From positions 248,001 to 312,000 of the forward strand of contig NZ_NBDP01000019.1 of assembly GCF_004123845.1 (NCBI RefSeq): 64,000 bases of DNA, in the 5' to 3' direction. Below, in pieces: positions 17,115-25,467 of this stretch (position 1 is its first letter; the number at the start of each line of letters is the position of its first letter). This DNA is from Allobosea sp. Tri-44 (GTDB lineage Bacteria; Pseudomonadota; Alphaproteobacteria; Rhizobiales; Beijerinckiaceae). A program made the position numbers and the translations under genes. The notes beneath the pieces were generated by a model. It made no database searches and was not told the DNA's origin. It saw only the letters and a program-made list of their open reading frames with translations.

Positions 17115-18686
17115 TCACTCGGCCGCCAGCGGCAGGCGCTCGGCCGGCGGACGGTCGAAATCCTCGAAGAAATGGTTGAGCGCGCTCATCACCGGCATGG
17201 GGGTGAGCCCGCCCATCGCGCAGAGCGAGGCGTCGGTCATCAGCTTGTTGAGATCGCGCAGCACGGCGAGATTCTTCGGCCGCTCGTGACCGGCGACGAT
17301 CTTGTCGACCAGCTCGACGCCGCGCGTCGCGCCGATGCGGCAGGGCGTGCACTTGCCGCAGCTCTCCTTGGCGCAGAACTCGAAGGCGAAGCGGGCCTGC
17401 TTGGCCATGTCGACGCTGTCGTCGAAGACGACGATGCCGCCATGGCCAAGCATCGCCTTGATGCCGGCCAGCGCCTCGTAGTCCATGGCTACGTCGAGCT
17501 GCTGTGCCGTGAGATAGGCGCCGAGCGGCCCACCGACCTGCACGGCGCGGATCGGCTGGCCCGAAAGCGTGCCGCCGCCTAGGTCCTCGATGATCTCGCG
17601 CAGCGAGATGCCGAAGGCGAGCTCGATCAGCCCGCCGCGCTTGATGTTGCCGCCGAGCTGGACCGGCAGCGTGCCGCGCGAGCGGCCCATGCCGTAATCG
17701 GCATAGGCCTTGGCGCCGTGGGTCAGGATCCAGGGGACGGCGGCGAAGGAGAGCACGTTGTTGACGATGGTCGGCTTGCCGAACAGACCCTGCAAAGCGG
17801 GGATCGGCGGCTTGGCCCGGACGATGGCGCGCTTGCCTTCCAGGCTCTCCAACAGCGAGGTCTCCTCGCCGCAGATATAAGCGCCGGCTCCAAGCCGAAC
17901 TTCTAGCTCGAAGGCCTTGCCCGAGCCGAGCACGGACGCACCGAGAACGCCGGCATTGCGCGCCTTCAGGATCGCCCGCTGCAGCGCCTTGTGGGCATGC
18001 GGATATTCCGAGCGCAGATAGATGTAGCCTTTGGTCGCGCCGACGGCGATCGCAGCGATCGCCATGCCCTCGATCAGCAGGAAGGGGTCGCCTTCCATCA
18101 GCATCCGATCGGCGAAGGTGCCACTGTCGCCCTCGTCGGCATTGCAGACGATGTATTTCTGTGTCGCACTGGCGTCGTGGACGGTCTTCCACTTGATCCC
18201 GGTTGGGAAGCCGGCGCCGCCGCGGCCGCGCAGGCCGGACGCCTTCACTTCCTCGACGATCTCCGCGCCGGTGAGCGAGAGTGCCTTCTCGAGGCCCTTC
18301 AGCCCGTCATAAGCGCGATAATCGGCGAGCGAGAGCGGGTCGGTGACGCCGACGCGTTCGAAGGTCAGGCGCTGCTGGCGCTTCAGCCAGTCGAGCTCGT
18401 CGACAGGTCCGAGCCGTAGCGCATGCGCACCGCCATTCTGGAAGCCGGCCTCGAACAGCACAGCGACATCCCTGGCCGCGACCGGGCCGTAAGCGATCCG
18501 CCCCTCTGATGTCTCGACCTCTACCATCGGCTCCAGCCAGAGCAATCCGCGCGAGCCGTTGCGCACAATCTCGACGGCGATGCCGCGCGTCTGCGCGGCC
18601 TTCGCGACGGCATTCGCGACAGCCTCGGCGCCGACCGAGAGAGCGGCAGCGTCGATCGGGACATAGATGCGGACCGCCTCGGTCAT
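17115..18686 (-). CDS. fdsB: NAD-dependent formate dehydrogenase beta subunit (FMN, 4Fe-4S), 523 aa
   Basis: NuoF-like diaphorase subunit. A thioredoxin-like N-terminal domain (to about residue 110) is followed by the FMN/NADH-binding domain with GLRGRGGAGFPTGIKW, and near the C-terminus the [4Fe-4S] motif ESCGKCTPCRIG. It takes electrons from FdsA and reduces NAD+. I place the start at the ATG at 18686, which overlaps the fdsG stop (ATGA). An upstream in-frame start at 18788 would lie inside fdsG and adds an arginine-rich stretch with no family resemblance. Length is normal for FdsB. Confidence 0.96.
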   Translation of the reverse strand: MTEAVRIYVPIDAAALSVGAEAVANAVAKAAQTRGIAVEIVRNGSRGLLWLEPMVEVETSEGRIAYGPVAARDVAVLFEAGFQNGGAHALRLGPVDELDWLKRQQRLTFERVGVTDPLSLADYRAYDGLKGLEKALSLTGAEIVEEVKASGLRGRGGAGFPTGIKWKTVHDASATQKYIVCNADEGDSGTFADRMLMEGDPFLLIEGMAIAAIAVGATKGYIYLRSEYPHAHKALQRAILKARNAGVLGASVLGSGKAFELEVRLGAGAYICGEETSLLESLEGKRAIVRAKPPIPALQGLFGKPTIVNNVLSFAAVPWILTHGAKAYADYGMGRSRGTLPVQLGGNIKRGGLIELAFGISLREIIEDLGGGTLSGQPIRAVQVGGPLGAYLTAQQLDVAMDYEALAGIKAMLGHGGIVVFDDSVDMAKQARFAFEFCAKESCGKCTPCRIGATRGVELVDKIVAGHERPKNLAVLRDLNKLMTDASLCAMGGLTPMPVMSALNHFFEDFDRPPAERLPLAAE

Positions 18687-19153
18687 TGCCGCGCTCCGCA
18701 CAGCGCCGCGACGCGGTCGGCATCGACGCGGCCGAGCAATTCGCCCTCGACCAAAGCGGAGGGGCCAAGCGCGCAATTGCCCAGGCAATAGACGGTTTCG
18801 ACCACCGCATCATGGCTGCCACCGTGACTATCGACGACGATGCCGTGCTCGCGCGCGAGGTCCTCGACAACGCTGTCACAGCCCAGCGCCTGGCAGGCCT
18901 CGGCCCGGCAAAGCTTGACGATGCGGCGTGGCGGCGGTGCGGTGTGGAAGTCGTGATAGAAGGAGATGGTGCCGTGCACATCGGCCCGCGACAGGTTGAG
19001 CGCCTCGGCGATCAGCGGCACGGCCTGCGGATCGACATAGCCGAACTCCTCCTGCAGCGCGTGCAGGATCGGCAAGGTCGCCCCTTCGAGGTGGGACAGG
19101 CCCGACACAATCGAGCGCGCCTCGTCCTGATCCCAGGCTGGGTAGTGGACCAT
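18683..19153 (-). CDS. fdsG: NAD-dependent formate dehydrogenase gamma subunit (2Fe-2S), 156 aa
   Basis: NuoE-like thioredoxin-fold ferredoxin of 156 residues. The [2Fe-2S] cysteines are visible in CRAEACQALGC and YCLGNCALGP. It works with FdsB as the diaphorase module. It is the first gene of the minus-strand fdsGBA-fdhD-fdsD operon, with a coupled overlap to fdsB. The promoter should lie in the 235-base gap upstream, which also contains LysR-type inverted repeats. Confidence 0.95.
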   Translation of the reverse strand: MVHYPAWDQDEARSIVSGLSHLEGATLPILHALQEEFGYVDPQAVPLIAEALNLSRADVHGTISFYHDFHTAPPPRRIVKLCRAEACQALGCDSVVEDLAREHGIVVDSHGGSHDAVVETVYCLGNCALGPSALVEGELLGRVDADRVAALCGARQ

Positions 19154-19250
19154 CGTCCCTCCTCCACGCAGCCTGTTCGCCCGGCCTGCGCCTTTCGAGA
19201 AAGGATGGGGAAGTTTAGGATGATTTCAAATCGTTTGTTCTGACTAATTG

Positions 19251-19265
19251 ATAGGTTTGGACTAT
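19251..19265. promoter_or_regulatory. LysR-type box ATAG-N7-CTAT upstream of fdsG
   Basis: Perfect inverted repeat TGATAG at 19249-19254 and CTATCA at 19262-19267. The core ATAG-N7-CTAT has the spacing of LysR-family recognition sites. It lies about 100 bases upstream of fdsG and downstream of the LysR gene, so the regulator at 19389 is the natural candidate to bind it. Confidence 0.55.
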
Positions 19266-19377
19266 CAGTCTCGGCGAGATCGGCCTGCCGACAGTCCCCG
19301 TGAGCGAGAAAAATGCTGATAACCTCAGCTTATCACGTAGCCGGCCGGGCTCGCTGTCTGATGTTTCAGCCTCTTCG

Positions 19378-19392
19378 ATAGTCGTTGGCTAT
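19378..19392. promoter_or_regulatory. second ATAG-N7-CTAT box at the end of the LysR gene
   Basis: A second exact ATAG-N7-CTAT inverted repeat, 127 bases from the first, overlapping the stop codon of the LysR gene. Paired sites of this kind would suit activation of the fds operon through looping or a remote activating site. Chance occurrence of one four-plus-four match is possible; two in 150 bases is more suggestive. Confidence 0.4.
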
Positions 19393-20303
19393 TTGACGAT
19401 CGGGCGCCGCGGCAGCGCTGCTTCGGTCACCGTCTCGGACATCATCAGCAGGTTGCGAGCCAGCGGTGCCGAGGGTTGGCGGTCGGCCATGATCAAGCCG
19501 ATCGTGCGTTTGGCGTCGGGCTCGGTGAGCGGCAGCGCCTTGGTGCCGAGGGGGACGCCGAAGAACTCCAGGAGTTGGATCGAGACGATGCTGGAAACGC
19601 CCTGGATGCCGGCATGCGAGCACAGATTGAAGATGGAGTTGGTCTCGATCGCCGGCTTCGGCGCATGCCCCACAGAGCGGAAAATGCCGTCGATGATGCG
19701 CCGGTTCTGCATGTCGGCAGTGAGCAGGCAGAGTTTGAGCTCGGCGGCTTCGGCCCAGGTGATGGTCTCGCGCTCGCCGAGCGGCCCGTCCTCGCGCGTC
19801 AGCAGCACATAGGCTTCCTGGTAGATCGGTTTGGAGACGACGCGTTCGAGGGGCTCGTTGTCGAGATAGGTCAGGCCGACATCGAGTTCGAAATTGTCGA
19901 TCCCGTTCTGAATCTCGGTCGAGGTCAGCGACAGCACGGTGAGCGAGGCGCCGGGGTAGCGCGTCGAGAATGGTGCAGTGATATGCGCGATCATCGGCAG
20001 CGCCGTCGGCACGGCGCCGAGCCGGATCTTACCGCTGACGCCTTCGCGCAGTTCGGCGATCGCGTCCTTCATCTGATCGGCTTCGGCCAGCATGCGCCGG
20101 GCATGGGCGAGCACGACCTCACCCTCTCTGGTCAGTCCCTGGAAGCGCCGGCCGCGCTCGACGATCAGCACGCCGAGTTCTTCTTCGAGCTGGACGATCG
20201 CGGCGGAGAGCGTCGGCTGCGAGACATGGCAAGCCTCGGCCGCCTTGCGGAAATGTTTCTCGCGGGCGAGCGCGTCGAGATAGATGAGCTGGCGGATGAT
20301 CAT
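19389..20303 (-). CDS. LysR-family regulator, probable activator of the fds operon, 304 aa
   Basis: N-terminal winged helix-turn-helix (residues 1-60, with RKAAEACHVSQPTLSAAIVQLEEELG) and a periplasmic-binding-like effector domain from about residue 90. It lies directly upstream of fdsG in the same direction, the usual place for the formate dehydrogenase regulator FdsR in relatives. Two ATAG-N7-CTAT boxes between it and fdsG support local control. The effector (formate or a downstream metabolite) is inferred, not shown. Because the genes run the same way rather than divergently, read-through from the regulator gene into fdsG is possible. Confidence 0.88.
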   Translation of the reverse strand: MIIRQLIYLDALAREKHFRKAAEACHVSQPTLSAAIVQLEEELGVLIVERGRRFQGLTREGEVVLAHARRMLAEADQMKDAIAELREGVSGKIRLGAVPTALPMIAHITAPFSTRYPGASLTVLSLTSTEIQNGIDNFELDVGLTYLDNEPLERVVSKPIYQEAYVLLTREDGPLGERETITWAEAAELKLCLLTADMQNRRIIDGIFRSVGHAPKPAIETNSIFNLCSHAGIQGVSSIVSIQLLEFFGVPLGTKALPLTEPDAKRTIGLIMADRQPSAPLARNLLMMSETVTEAALPRRPIVK

Positions 20304-20416
20304 GGCCGAGTCTCAGGCGTTCCTGTCGAACGGCGCCAGCTCCGGCCCGACTCCCAATTCGTGCGGCGCGCCGCGGCCAGTCTTTCCAGATTCTGGCGGC
20401 TTCCGATAGGCGCAAC

Positions 20417-20441
20417 GAAAAGGGGCCGCTATGGCGGCCCC
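20417..20441 (-). terminator. Rho-independent terminator after the small secreted-protein gene
   Basis: Perfect eight-base-pair GC stem (arms 20422-20429 and 20434-20441, four-base loop). On the minus strand it is followed by TTTT, so it ends transcription of the 74-residue gene just before the LysR gene. Confidence 0.75.
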
Positions 20442-20463
20442 TTCCTGAGGACTATCCCGGCGA

Positions 20464-20688
20464 TCAGTTGTGGTGTGGCAACACGCCGGCACCTCGGCCC
20501 GGCTGGGCCTCCACGTTTTTGAAGTGGTCGTGGTAGGCGAGGTACTGGGCTTGCTCGGCGAGAGCACGCTGGTTCTGGGCCTGCTCATGCACGATGCTCT
20601 CGGCACCAAGCTCGGTGGCGTAAGCCATGGAGCTCGCTCCCGAAAGCAGAAGCGCTGCTGTGATGGCGATGGTCCTGCGTGAAAGCAT
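20464..20688 (-). CDS. small secreted protein of unknown function, 74 aa
   Basis: A 74-residue protein with a clear signal peptide (basic start MLSRRT, hydrophobic core ITAALLLSGASS, likely cleavage after AYA near residue 24). The mature part is about 50 residues, rich in Gln, Ala and His, ending LPHHN. A strong AGGAG ribosome site lies at the right distance from the ATG, and a perfect terminator follows, so it is a real single-gene unit despite its size. I recognise no family. The histidines could bind metal, but nothing in the context supports a specific role. Confidence 0.7.
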   Translation of the reverse strand: MLSRRTIAITAALLLSGASSMAYATELGAESIVHEQAQNQRALAEQAQYLAYHDHFKNVEAQPGRGAGVLPHHN

Positions 20689-20796
20689 GAAAATCTCCTG
20701 TTTGACTTAGTCGCCCTGCGGATCAGCTAGTCACCGCAGCGCGCTTTCCAACAGCGCCGCGCCAATTGCGGGCTCACATTCCCGTTACGCCCCGCT

Positions 20797-22356
20797 TCAG
20801 CGGCCTTTCGCGACATTCCAGTAGACCGGGACGCCGGGGGAGAGCAGGCCGTTGAGGCTGGCCTGCTGGCCGCGCACCAGCCAGAACTGCCCGACGGGCA
20901 CATAGGGCACGGTCTCGATGGCGCGCTCCTGGATCTTGCGGGCGATCGCCTTGCGGGCATCGAGATCGGGAGCCATCGTGAACTCGGCCCGCAGCTTCTC
21001 GATCGCCTCGTCGCAAGGCCAGCCGAACCACGCGTTCTCGCAGTTCGAGCGCAGCGCCAGATGGCCGACCGGCTCGGTCATATCAGGCGCGGCCGGCCCG
21101 GAGGCGAAGGTGGACCAGCCGCCTTGCGTCACCGGATTCTTGCTGGTGCGCCGGCTCGACAAGGTGCCCCAATCCATCGCCTGGTAGTCGACATTGAGGC
21201 CGGCATCGCGCATCAGCTGCGAGATGACGAGAGTCTGGGGGCTGAGCGCGGTTTCGGTGGCATCGAGCACCACGATCTTCTCGCCCTTGTAGCCGCTTTC
21301 AGCGATCAGCTTCCTGGCTGCCGCCAGGTCGGCTTTCGGCCAGGACGCGTCGGTGAAATAGGGCGAGGTGCACATGTAGAAGGACGGGCAGATGGTGTAG
21401 AGCGCCTTGTCGTCGACATAGGCGCGCACGGCCTGCTCCTGATCGACGAGCCGCAGCATCGCCTGCCGAAGCTTCGGATTGTTGAACGGCGGCTGCGACT
21501 GGTTCATCCGGAAGACGCCCTGCAACGCGGCGAGCTTCGAGACGGTGATGCGCTGGTTCCCCTTCACTAGCGAGATCATGTCCGGCGGCATCTCCTCGAA
21601 GATGTCGATCTCGCCGGCCTGCAGCGCGTTCAGCGCTGTCTGCGCGTCCGGCATGATCAGCCATTCGACGCGGTCGACATTCGCCAGCTTGCCGCCGGAG
21701 AGGCCATCGGGCGCCTCCTTGCGCGGCTGGTAGGTCGGCGCCTTGGCGTAGACGATCTTCGAGCCCGGCGACCATTGCTCCTTGACCAGCATGAATGGCC
21801 CCGAACCGGTCGCGTCCGTGATGTTCTGGTTCGAAGGCGTGGCGGCGATGCGCGCCGGCATGATCGCGGGCAGCATCGAGCTCGGCTTGCCGAGCGCATC
21901 GAGCACCAGGCCCCAGCGATCCTTGAGCACGAGCGTGATCGTCTTGGGATCGGTCGCTGTCAGCGAGGCGGTGTGGGCCAGGAGCTGCTGGCCGAGGCCG
22001 TCGCGCTCGCCCCAGCGCTTCAGCGAGGCGACGACGTCAGTGCTGGTCACCGGCGTGTTGTCATGGAATTTCAGGCCCTCGCGCAGCACGAAGGTCCAGG
22101 TCAGACCGTCGGGCGAGGTGGTGAAGCTCTCCGCCATCTGCGGCTTGATCAGGCCCTTGGCGTCCACCGCAAACAGCGTGTCGTAGACCATGTAGGCGTG
22201 GTTGCGGACCATGTAGTCCGAGGTCGTCATCGGATCGAGCGTGCGCAGGTCGCCGAAGGGGCGGACCTTCAGCACGGTCTGGGCTGCGGCCGGCAGCGCC
22301 ACCAGCGGCAGCACGAGGCCCGCCGCCAGCGCCAGTCTTCTCCTCAGGCTTGTCAT
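20797..22356 (-). CDS. ABC transporter substrate-binding protein, peptide/SBP_bac_5 type (importer 1), 519 aa
   Basis: Periplasmic binding protein of the oligopeptide/nickel family (519 residues). A signal peptide with cleavage after ALPAAA (about residue 25) precedes the mature start QTVLKVRPFGDLRTLDPM, typical of the cluster C family. It is the third gene of a minus-strand set permease-permease-binding protein beginning at 24238. No ATPase gene of the DppD/DppF type is adjacent on either side. The divergent LacI regulator and amidase at 24.4-26.9 kb may belong to the same pathway. Ligand is unknown; family members bind peptides, sugars, opines and other solutes. Confidence 0.9.
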   Translation of the reverse strand: MTSLRRRLALAAGLVLPLVALPAAAQTVLKVRPFGDLRTLDPMTTSDYMVRNHAYMVYDTLFAVDAKGLIKPQMAESFTTSPDGLTWTFVLREGLKFHDNTPVTSTDVVASLKRWGERDGLGQQLLAHTASLTATDPKTITLVLKDRWGLVLDALGKPSSMLPAIMPARIAATPSNQNITDATGSGPFMLVKEQWSPGSKIVYAKAPTYQPRKEAPDGLSGGKLANVDRVEWLIMPDAQTALNALQAGEIDIFEEMPPDMISLVKGNQRITVSKLAALQGVFRMNQSQPPFNNPKLRQAMLRLVDQEQAVRAYVDDKALYTICPSFYMCTSPYFTDASWPKADLAAARKLIAESGYKGEKIVVLDATETALSPQTLVISQLMRDAGLNVDYQAMDWGTLSSRRTSKNPVTQGGWSTFASGPAAPDMTEPVGHLALRSNCENAWFGWPCDEAIEKLRAEFTMAPDLDARKAIARKIQERAIETVPYVPVGQFWLVRGQQASLNGLLSPGVPVYWNVAKGR

Positions 22357-22407
22357 CTTTTCCCTCCCTCTGAACGGTTTTCTGGTTCTTGTTCTCGGCT
22401 GCTGGCG

Positions 22408-23283
22408 TCAGATCCTGAGCTTGCGCGCGAGCCGCGGGTCGATGGCATCGCGCAGCGCGTCGCCGAGCACGTTGACGGTCAGCACAAGCAGCGCCAGCGC
22501 CACGCCCGGGAAGGCGATCATCCAGGGCGCGCGCTGCATGAAGGGGCGGGCCTCGGCCAGCATGTTGCCCCAGCTCGGGATCGTCGGCGGCGTGCCGGCA
22601 CCCAAGAACGACAGGATCGATTCCACGATCATCGCCGAGGCGAAGACGTAGGTCGCCTGGACGATCACGGGCGCGGCTGCATTGGGCAGGATGTGTCGCA
22701 GCAGCATTCGCGGCAGGCCGGCGCCGTTGGTGATCGCGGCTTCGACATAGGTCTGCTCGCGCAGCACCAGCACCGAAGAACGGACGACGCGGGCCATCCG
22801 CGGGATTTCGGCGACACCGATCGCGATGACGACGTTCTGGACGCTCGACCCGAACAACGACATCAGCGCGATCGCGAGCAGGATGCCGGGGATCGCCATG
22901 AGCCCGTCCATGACGCGCATCACGGTGCCGTCGAGCCAGCGCACATAGCCGGCGACGAGGCCGATGAGCAGGCCGAAGCCGACGGTCAGGAGCGTGACGA
23001 GCGCGCCGATCGTCAGCGAGATCCGGGTGCCGTTCAGGGTTCGCGACAGTGTCGAGCGGCCGAGCTGGTCGGTCCCGAACAGGAATTCGGCTCCCGGCGC
23101 AAACAGGCGCTGGATCGGATTCACCCGCACCGGGTCGGGCAGGATGTAGGGCGCGATCAGCGCGACCAGCGTGAACGCGGCCAGGACAGCAAGGCCGACG
23201 AGAATCGTCGGGTTCAGGCGCAGGAAGCGGCGCATGGCATCCAACGCGTTGGGCGCCTTCGCGACGGGGCCGGCCACGGTCAT
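22408..23283 (-). CDS. ABC transporter permease, DppC type (importer 1), 291 aa
   Basis: Inner-membrane permease of the DppC/OppC group. A short cytoplasmic N-terminus is followed by a first helix (LVGLAVLAAFTLVALIAPYI), the FGTDQLGRSTLSR motif after it, and five further helices. The EAA loop for ATPase contact is visible as VEAAITNGAGLPRMLLRHI. I start at the ATG at 23283; an upstream in-frame start at 23328 would run into the DppB-type gene. It lies 13 bases after the partner permease and 51 bases before the binding-protein gene. The ATPases that must power it are not encoded nearby. Confidence 0.9.
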   Translation of the reverse strand: MTVAGPVAKAPNALDAMRRFLRLNPTILVGLAVLAAFTLVALIAPYILPDPVRVNPIQRLFAPGAEFLFGTDQLGRSTLSRTLNGTRISLTIGALVTLLTVGFGLLIGLVAGYVRWLDGTVMRVMDGLMAIPGILLAIALMSLFGSSVQNVVIAIGVAEIPRMARVVRSSVLVLREQTYVEAAITNGAGLPRMLLRHILPNAAAPVIVQATYVFASAMIVESILSFLGAGTPPTIPSWGNMLAEARPFMQRAPWMIAFPGVALALLVLTVNVLGDALRDAIDPRLARKLRI

Positions 23284-23296
23284 CGTCACGGCGCCC

Positions 23297-24238
23297 TCAA
23301 TAGCGGATACGCGGATCGAACAGCACATAGCTGAGGTCGACCAGCAGGTTGACGGTGACGTAGACGAGCGAGAAGACGAGGATCAGCCCCTGCACCACCG
23401 GATAGTCGCGGCGCAGGATCGCGTCGGTGGTCAGCCGGCCGAGCCCGGGAATGTTGAAGACCGTCTCGGTCACCACCACGCCGCCGAGCAGCGCGGCGAT
23501 GCCGACGCCGACGACGGTTACGACCGGGATCGCGGCGTTCTTCAGCGCATGGCGCAGCACGACCATGCGAGGCTTGAGGCCCTTGGCATGGGCGGTACGG
23601 ACAAAGTCCTCCGCCAGGATTTCGAGCAGGCTCGCCCGCGTGACCCGCGCCAGCAGCGCCGCATAGAGCATGGCGAGGGCGAGCCCGGGCAGGACGAGGC
23701 TGTTCAGGCAGGGCAGCAGGCCCTGCGCGAGCGGCACATAGCCCTGTGTCGGGAACCAGCCGAGCGTCAGCGCGAAGACATAGACCAGGAAGAAGGCGAC
23801 GACGAAGACCGGGGAGGAGAAACCGACCATGGCGAAGGCCATGACCATCCGGTCGACCCGGCTGCCGGCCTTGAGCGCACTCAGGGTTCCGAGCGGAAGC
23901 GCGATGGCGAGCGCCATCAGGATCGCAACCAGCGCCAGCATTGCCGTCGGCTCGATCCGCATCCCGATCAGCCGCGTCACCTCCATGTCGGAGAAGACCG
24001 AGCGGCCGAGATTGCCCTGGGCGAGCTGGCCAGCCCAGGCGAGGAGCTGCTCCGTCAGCGGCTTGTCGAGGCCGAGCTGGGTCCGGACCGAGGCGATCTG
24101 CTCGGTCGTCGCCTGGTCGCCCGCGATCAGGATGGCCGGGTCGCCGGGTGTCAGCCGCAGCAGGAAGAAGACGAAGAGGCCGACGAAGGCCAGCACCGGG
24201 ATCGTCGCGGCGAGCCGGCGCAGGACATAGGAGGTCAT
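23297..24238 (-). CDS. ABC transporter permease, DppB type (importer 1), 313 aa
   Basis: DppB/OppB permease with six helices. Family signs are the N-terminal LRRLAATIPVLAFVG, the LTPGDPA motif, LGLDKPL and the EAA loop RTAHAKGLKPRMVVLRHAL. It is the first gene of the importer-1 operon. A near-palindrome TTGTAACGTTTCAA about 65 bases upstream resembles LacI-family operators, so the divergently encoded regulator at 24436 probably controls it. Confidence 0.91.
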   Translation of the reverse strand: MTSYVLRRLAATIPVLAFVGLFVFFLLRLTPGDPAILIAGDQATTEQIASVRTQLGLDKPLTEQLLAWAGQLAQGNLGRSVFSDMEVTRLIGMRIEPTAMLALVAILMALAIALPLGTLSALKAGSRVDRMVMAFAMVGFSSPVFVVAFFLVYVFALTLGWFPTQGYVPLAQGLLPCLNSLVLPGLALAMLYAALLARVTRASLLEILAEDFVRTAHAKGLKPRMVVLRHALKNAAIPVVTVVGVGIAALLGGVVVTETVFNIPGLGRLTTDAILRRDYPVVQGLILVFSLVYVTVNLLVDLSYVLFDPRIRY

Positions 24239-24300
24239 GGCCGCGCCGGACAGTTTGCGGCGGGAACCTGCACGCCCATCGTCTCGCTCCCCGGTCTATT

Positions 24301-24314
24301 TTGTAACGTTTCAA
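24301..24314. promoter_or_regulatory. LacI-type operator 1 in the divergent promoter region
   Basis: TTGTAACGTTTCAA is one base away from the palindrome TTGAAACGTTTCAA, a common LacI-family consensus built on a central CG. It sits between the importer-1 permease gene and the divergent LacI gene. Confidence 0.6.
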
Positions 24315-24410
24315 TCAGGTTCTCACAGAGCAAGCTGGGCTGCAAGTGGCTTTCAGTTCGCGATTGATGCTTGCGAGATGTGATGCGATCCGCAAAGCTG
24401 CCTTCAAAGT

Positions 24411-24424
24411 TTGAACCGTTTCAC
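24411..24424. promoter_or_regulatory. LacI-type operator 2 just upstream of the LacI start
   Basis: TTGAACCGTTTCAC matches the same palindrome in 12 of 14 positions and lies 12-25 bases before the regulator's ATG, overlapping its ribosome-binding region. This placement predicts autoregulation. The two sites are 110 bases apart, about ten and a half helical turns. Confidence 0.5.
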
Positions 24425-24435
24425 TGGGAGGATGG

Positions 24436-25467
24436 ATGGCGACGATCCGGGATGTTGCGCGTCTGGCTGATGTGTCGGTGGCGACCGTGTCGAACGTGCT
24501 CAACAGCGCCGATCGCGTCAGCCCCGAGCTTTTGGCGCGCGTCCGCGCCGCGATGGAGAAGCTGAGCTATACGCCCCATGCCGGCGCGCGCTCGCTGCGC
24601 AAGCGTTCGAGCGGGCTGATCGGCCTCGTCGTCGGCGACATCACCAACCCGTTCTTCTCCGACCTGTTTGAGGCCGTCGAGGATGCCGCGGCCGCCAGCG
24701 GCCACCTCGTCCTGCTGTGCAACTCCAATGAGCGCAGCGAGCGCGAGGAGGCGCATCTGCGCATGCTGCGCACACAGCGCATCGACGGGCTCATCCTGGC
24801 GCCGACGGGCGCTGTCTCGATGAACCGGGCCTCGCTCCTTGCGCAGCTCGAGGTGCCGATCGTCCTGGTCGACCGCGCCATGGAGGGGCTGGGCTACGAT
24901 TCGGTCGTCCTCGATAATCGGCGCGCCGGCTTCGAGGCGACGCAGCATCTGATCGGCTGCGGTCACAGGCGGATCGGCCTGGTCAATGGGCCTGAGGTGC
25001 TGCGCACGGCCGCCGAGCGTCTTGCGGGCTATCGCGAGGCGCTGCTGGCGGCGGGGCTGTCCCTGGATCCCGAGCTCATCCGCGATGCGGGCTTTCGCCA
25101 ACAACCGGCCGAGCAGGCGATGGCCGAGCTGCTGGCCTTGCCGCAGCCGCCGAGCGCGATCTTCGCCACCAACAATCTGATGACGGTCGGCGTGGTGAAG
25201 GCGCTGGCCGATCGCGGCCTCGCCTGCCCGCAGGACATCTCCGTCATCGGCATCGACGACCTGCCCTGGGCCGAGGCGGTCTCGCCCAGGCTCAGCGCCG
25301 TCGCCCAGCCGGTCCGCGCCATGGGGGAGGCCGCGCTCGATCTCCTGCTCCGGCGCCTTGCCGGCAGCTTGTCCGGCCCCGGAACGACCACCGTGATGGC
25401 GCCGCGCCTCGTCATTCGCCGCTCCTGCGGCGCGCCTGCCAGCGGATTGCCTGCCCATGTCGGATGA
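24436..25467 (+). CDS. LacI-family transcriptional regulator, 343 aa
   Basis: Classic LacI layout: helix-turn-helix and hinge at residues 1-60 (MATIRDVARLADVSVATVSNVL...), then a periplasmic-binding-like effector domain (GLIGLVVGDITNPFFSDLF and onward to VIGIDDLPWAEAVSPRLSAV). Ribosome site GGGAGG lies before the ATG. It is divergent from importer 1 and overlaps the downstream amidase by 11 bases, so regulator and amidase are cotranscribed. Two TTGAAACGTTTCAA-like sites in the divergent gap are its predicted operators. It likely represses both directions until a transported substrate or breakdown product binds. Confidence 0.92.
   Translation: MATIRDVARLADVSVATVSNVLNSADRVSPELLARVRAAMEKLSYTPHAGARSLRKRSSGLIGLVVGDITNPFFSDLFEAVEDAAAASGHLVLLCNSNERSEREEAHLRMLRTQRIDGLILAPTGAVSMNRASLLAQLEVPIVLVDRAMEGLGYDSVVLDNRRAGFEATQHLIGCGHRRIGLVNGPEVLRTAAERLAGYREALLAAGLSLDPELIRDAGFRQQPAEQAMAELLALPQPPSAIFATNNLMTVGVVKALADRGLACPQDISVIGIDDLPWAEAVSPRLSAVAQPVRAMGEAALDLLLRRLAGSLSGPGTTTVMAPRLVIRRSCGAPASGLPAHVG

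Noticed and set aside
15446-17179. 577-codon plus-strand frame opposite fdsA.
   Set aside because: Antisense of a gene with all its cofactor motifs; no independent support.
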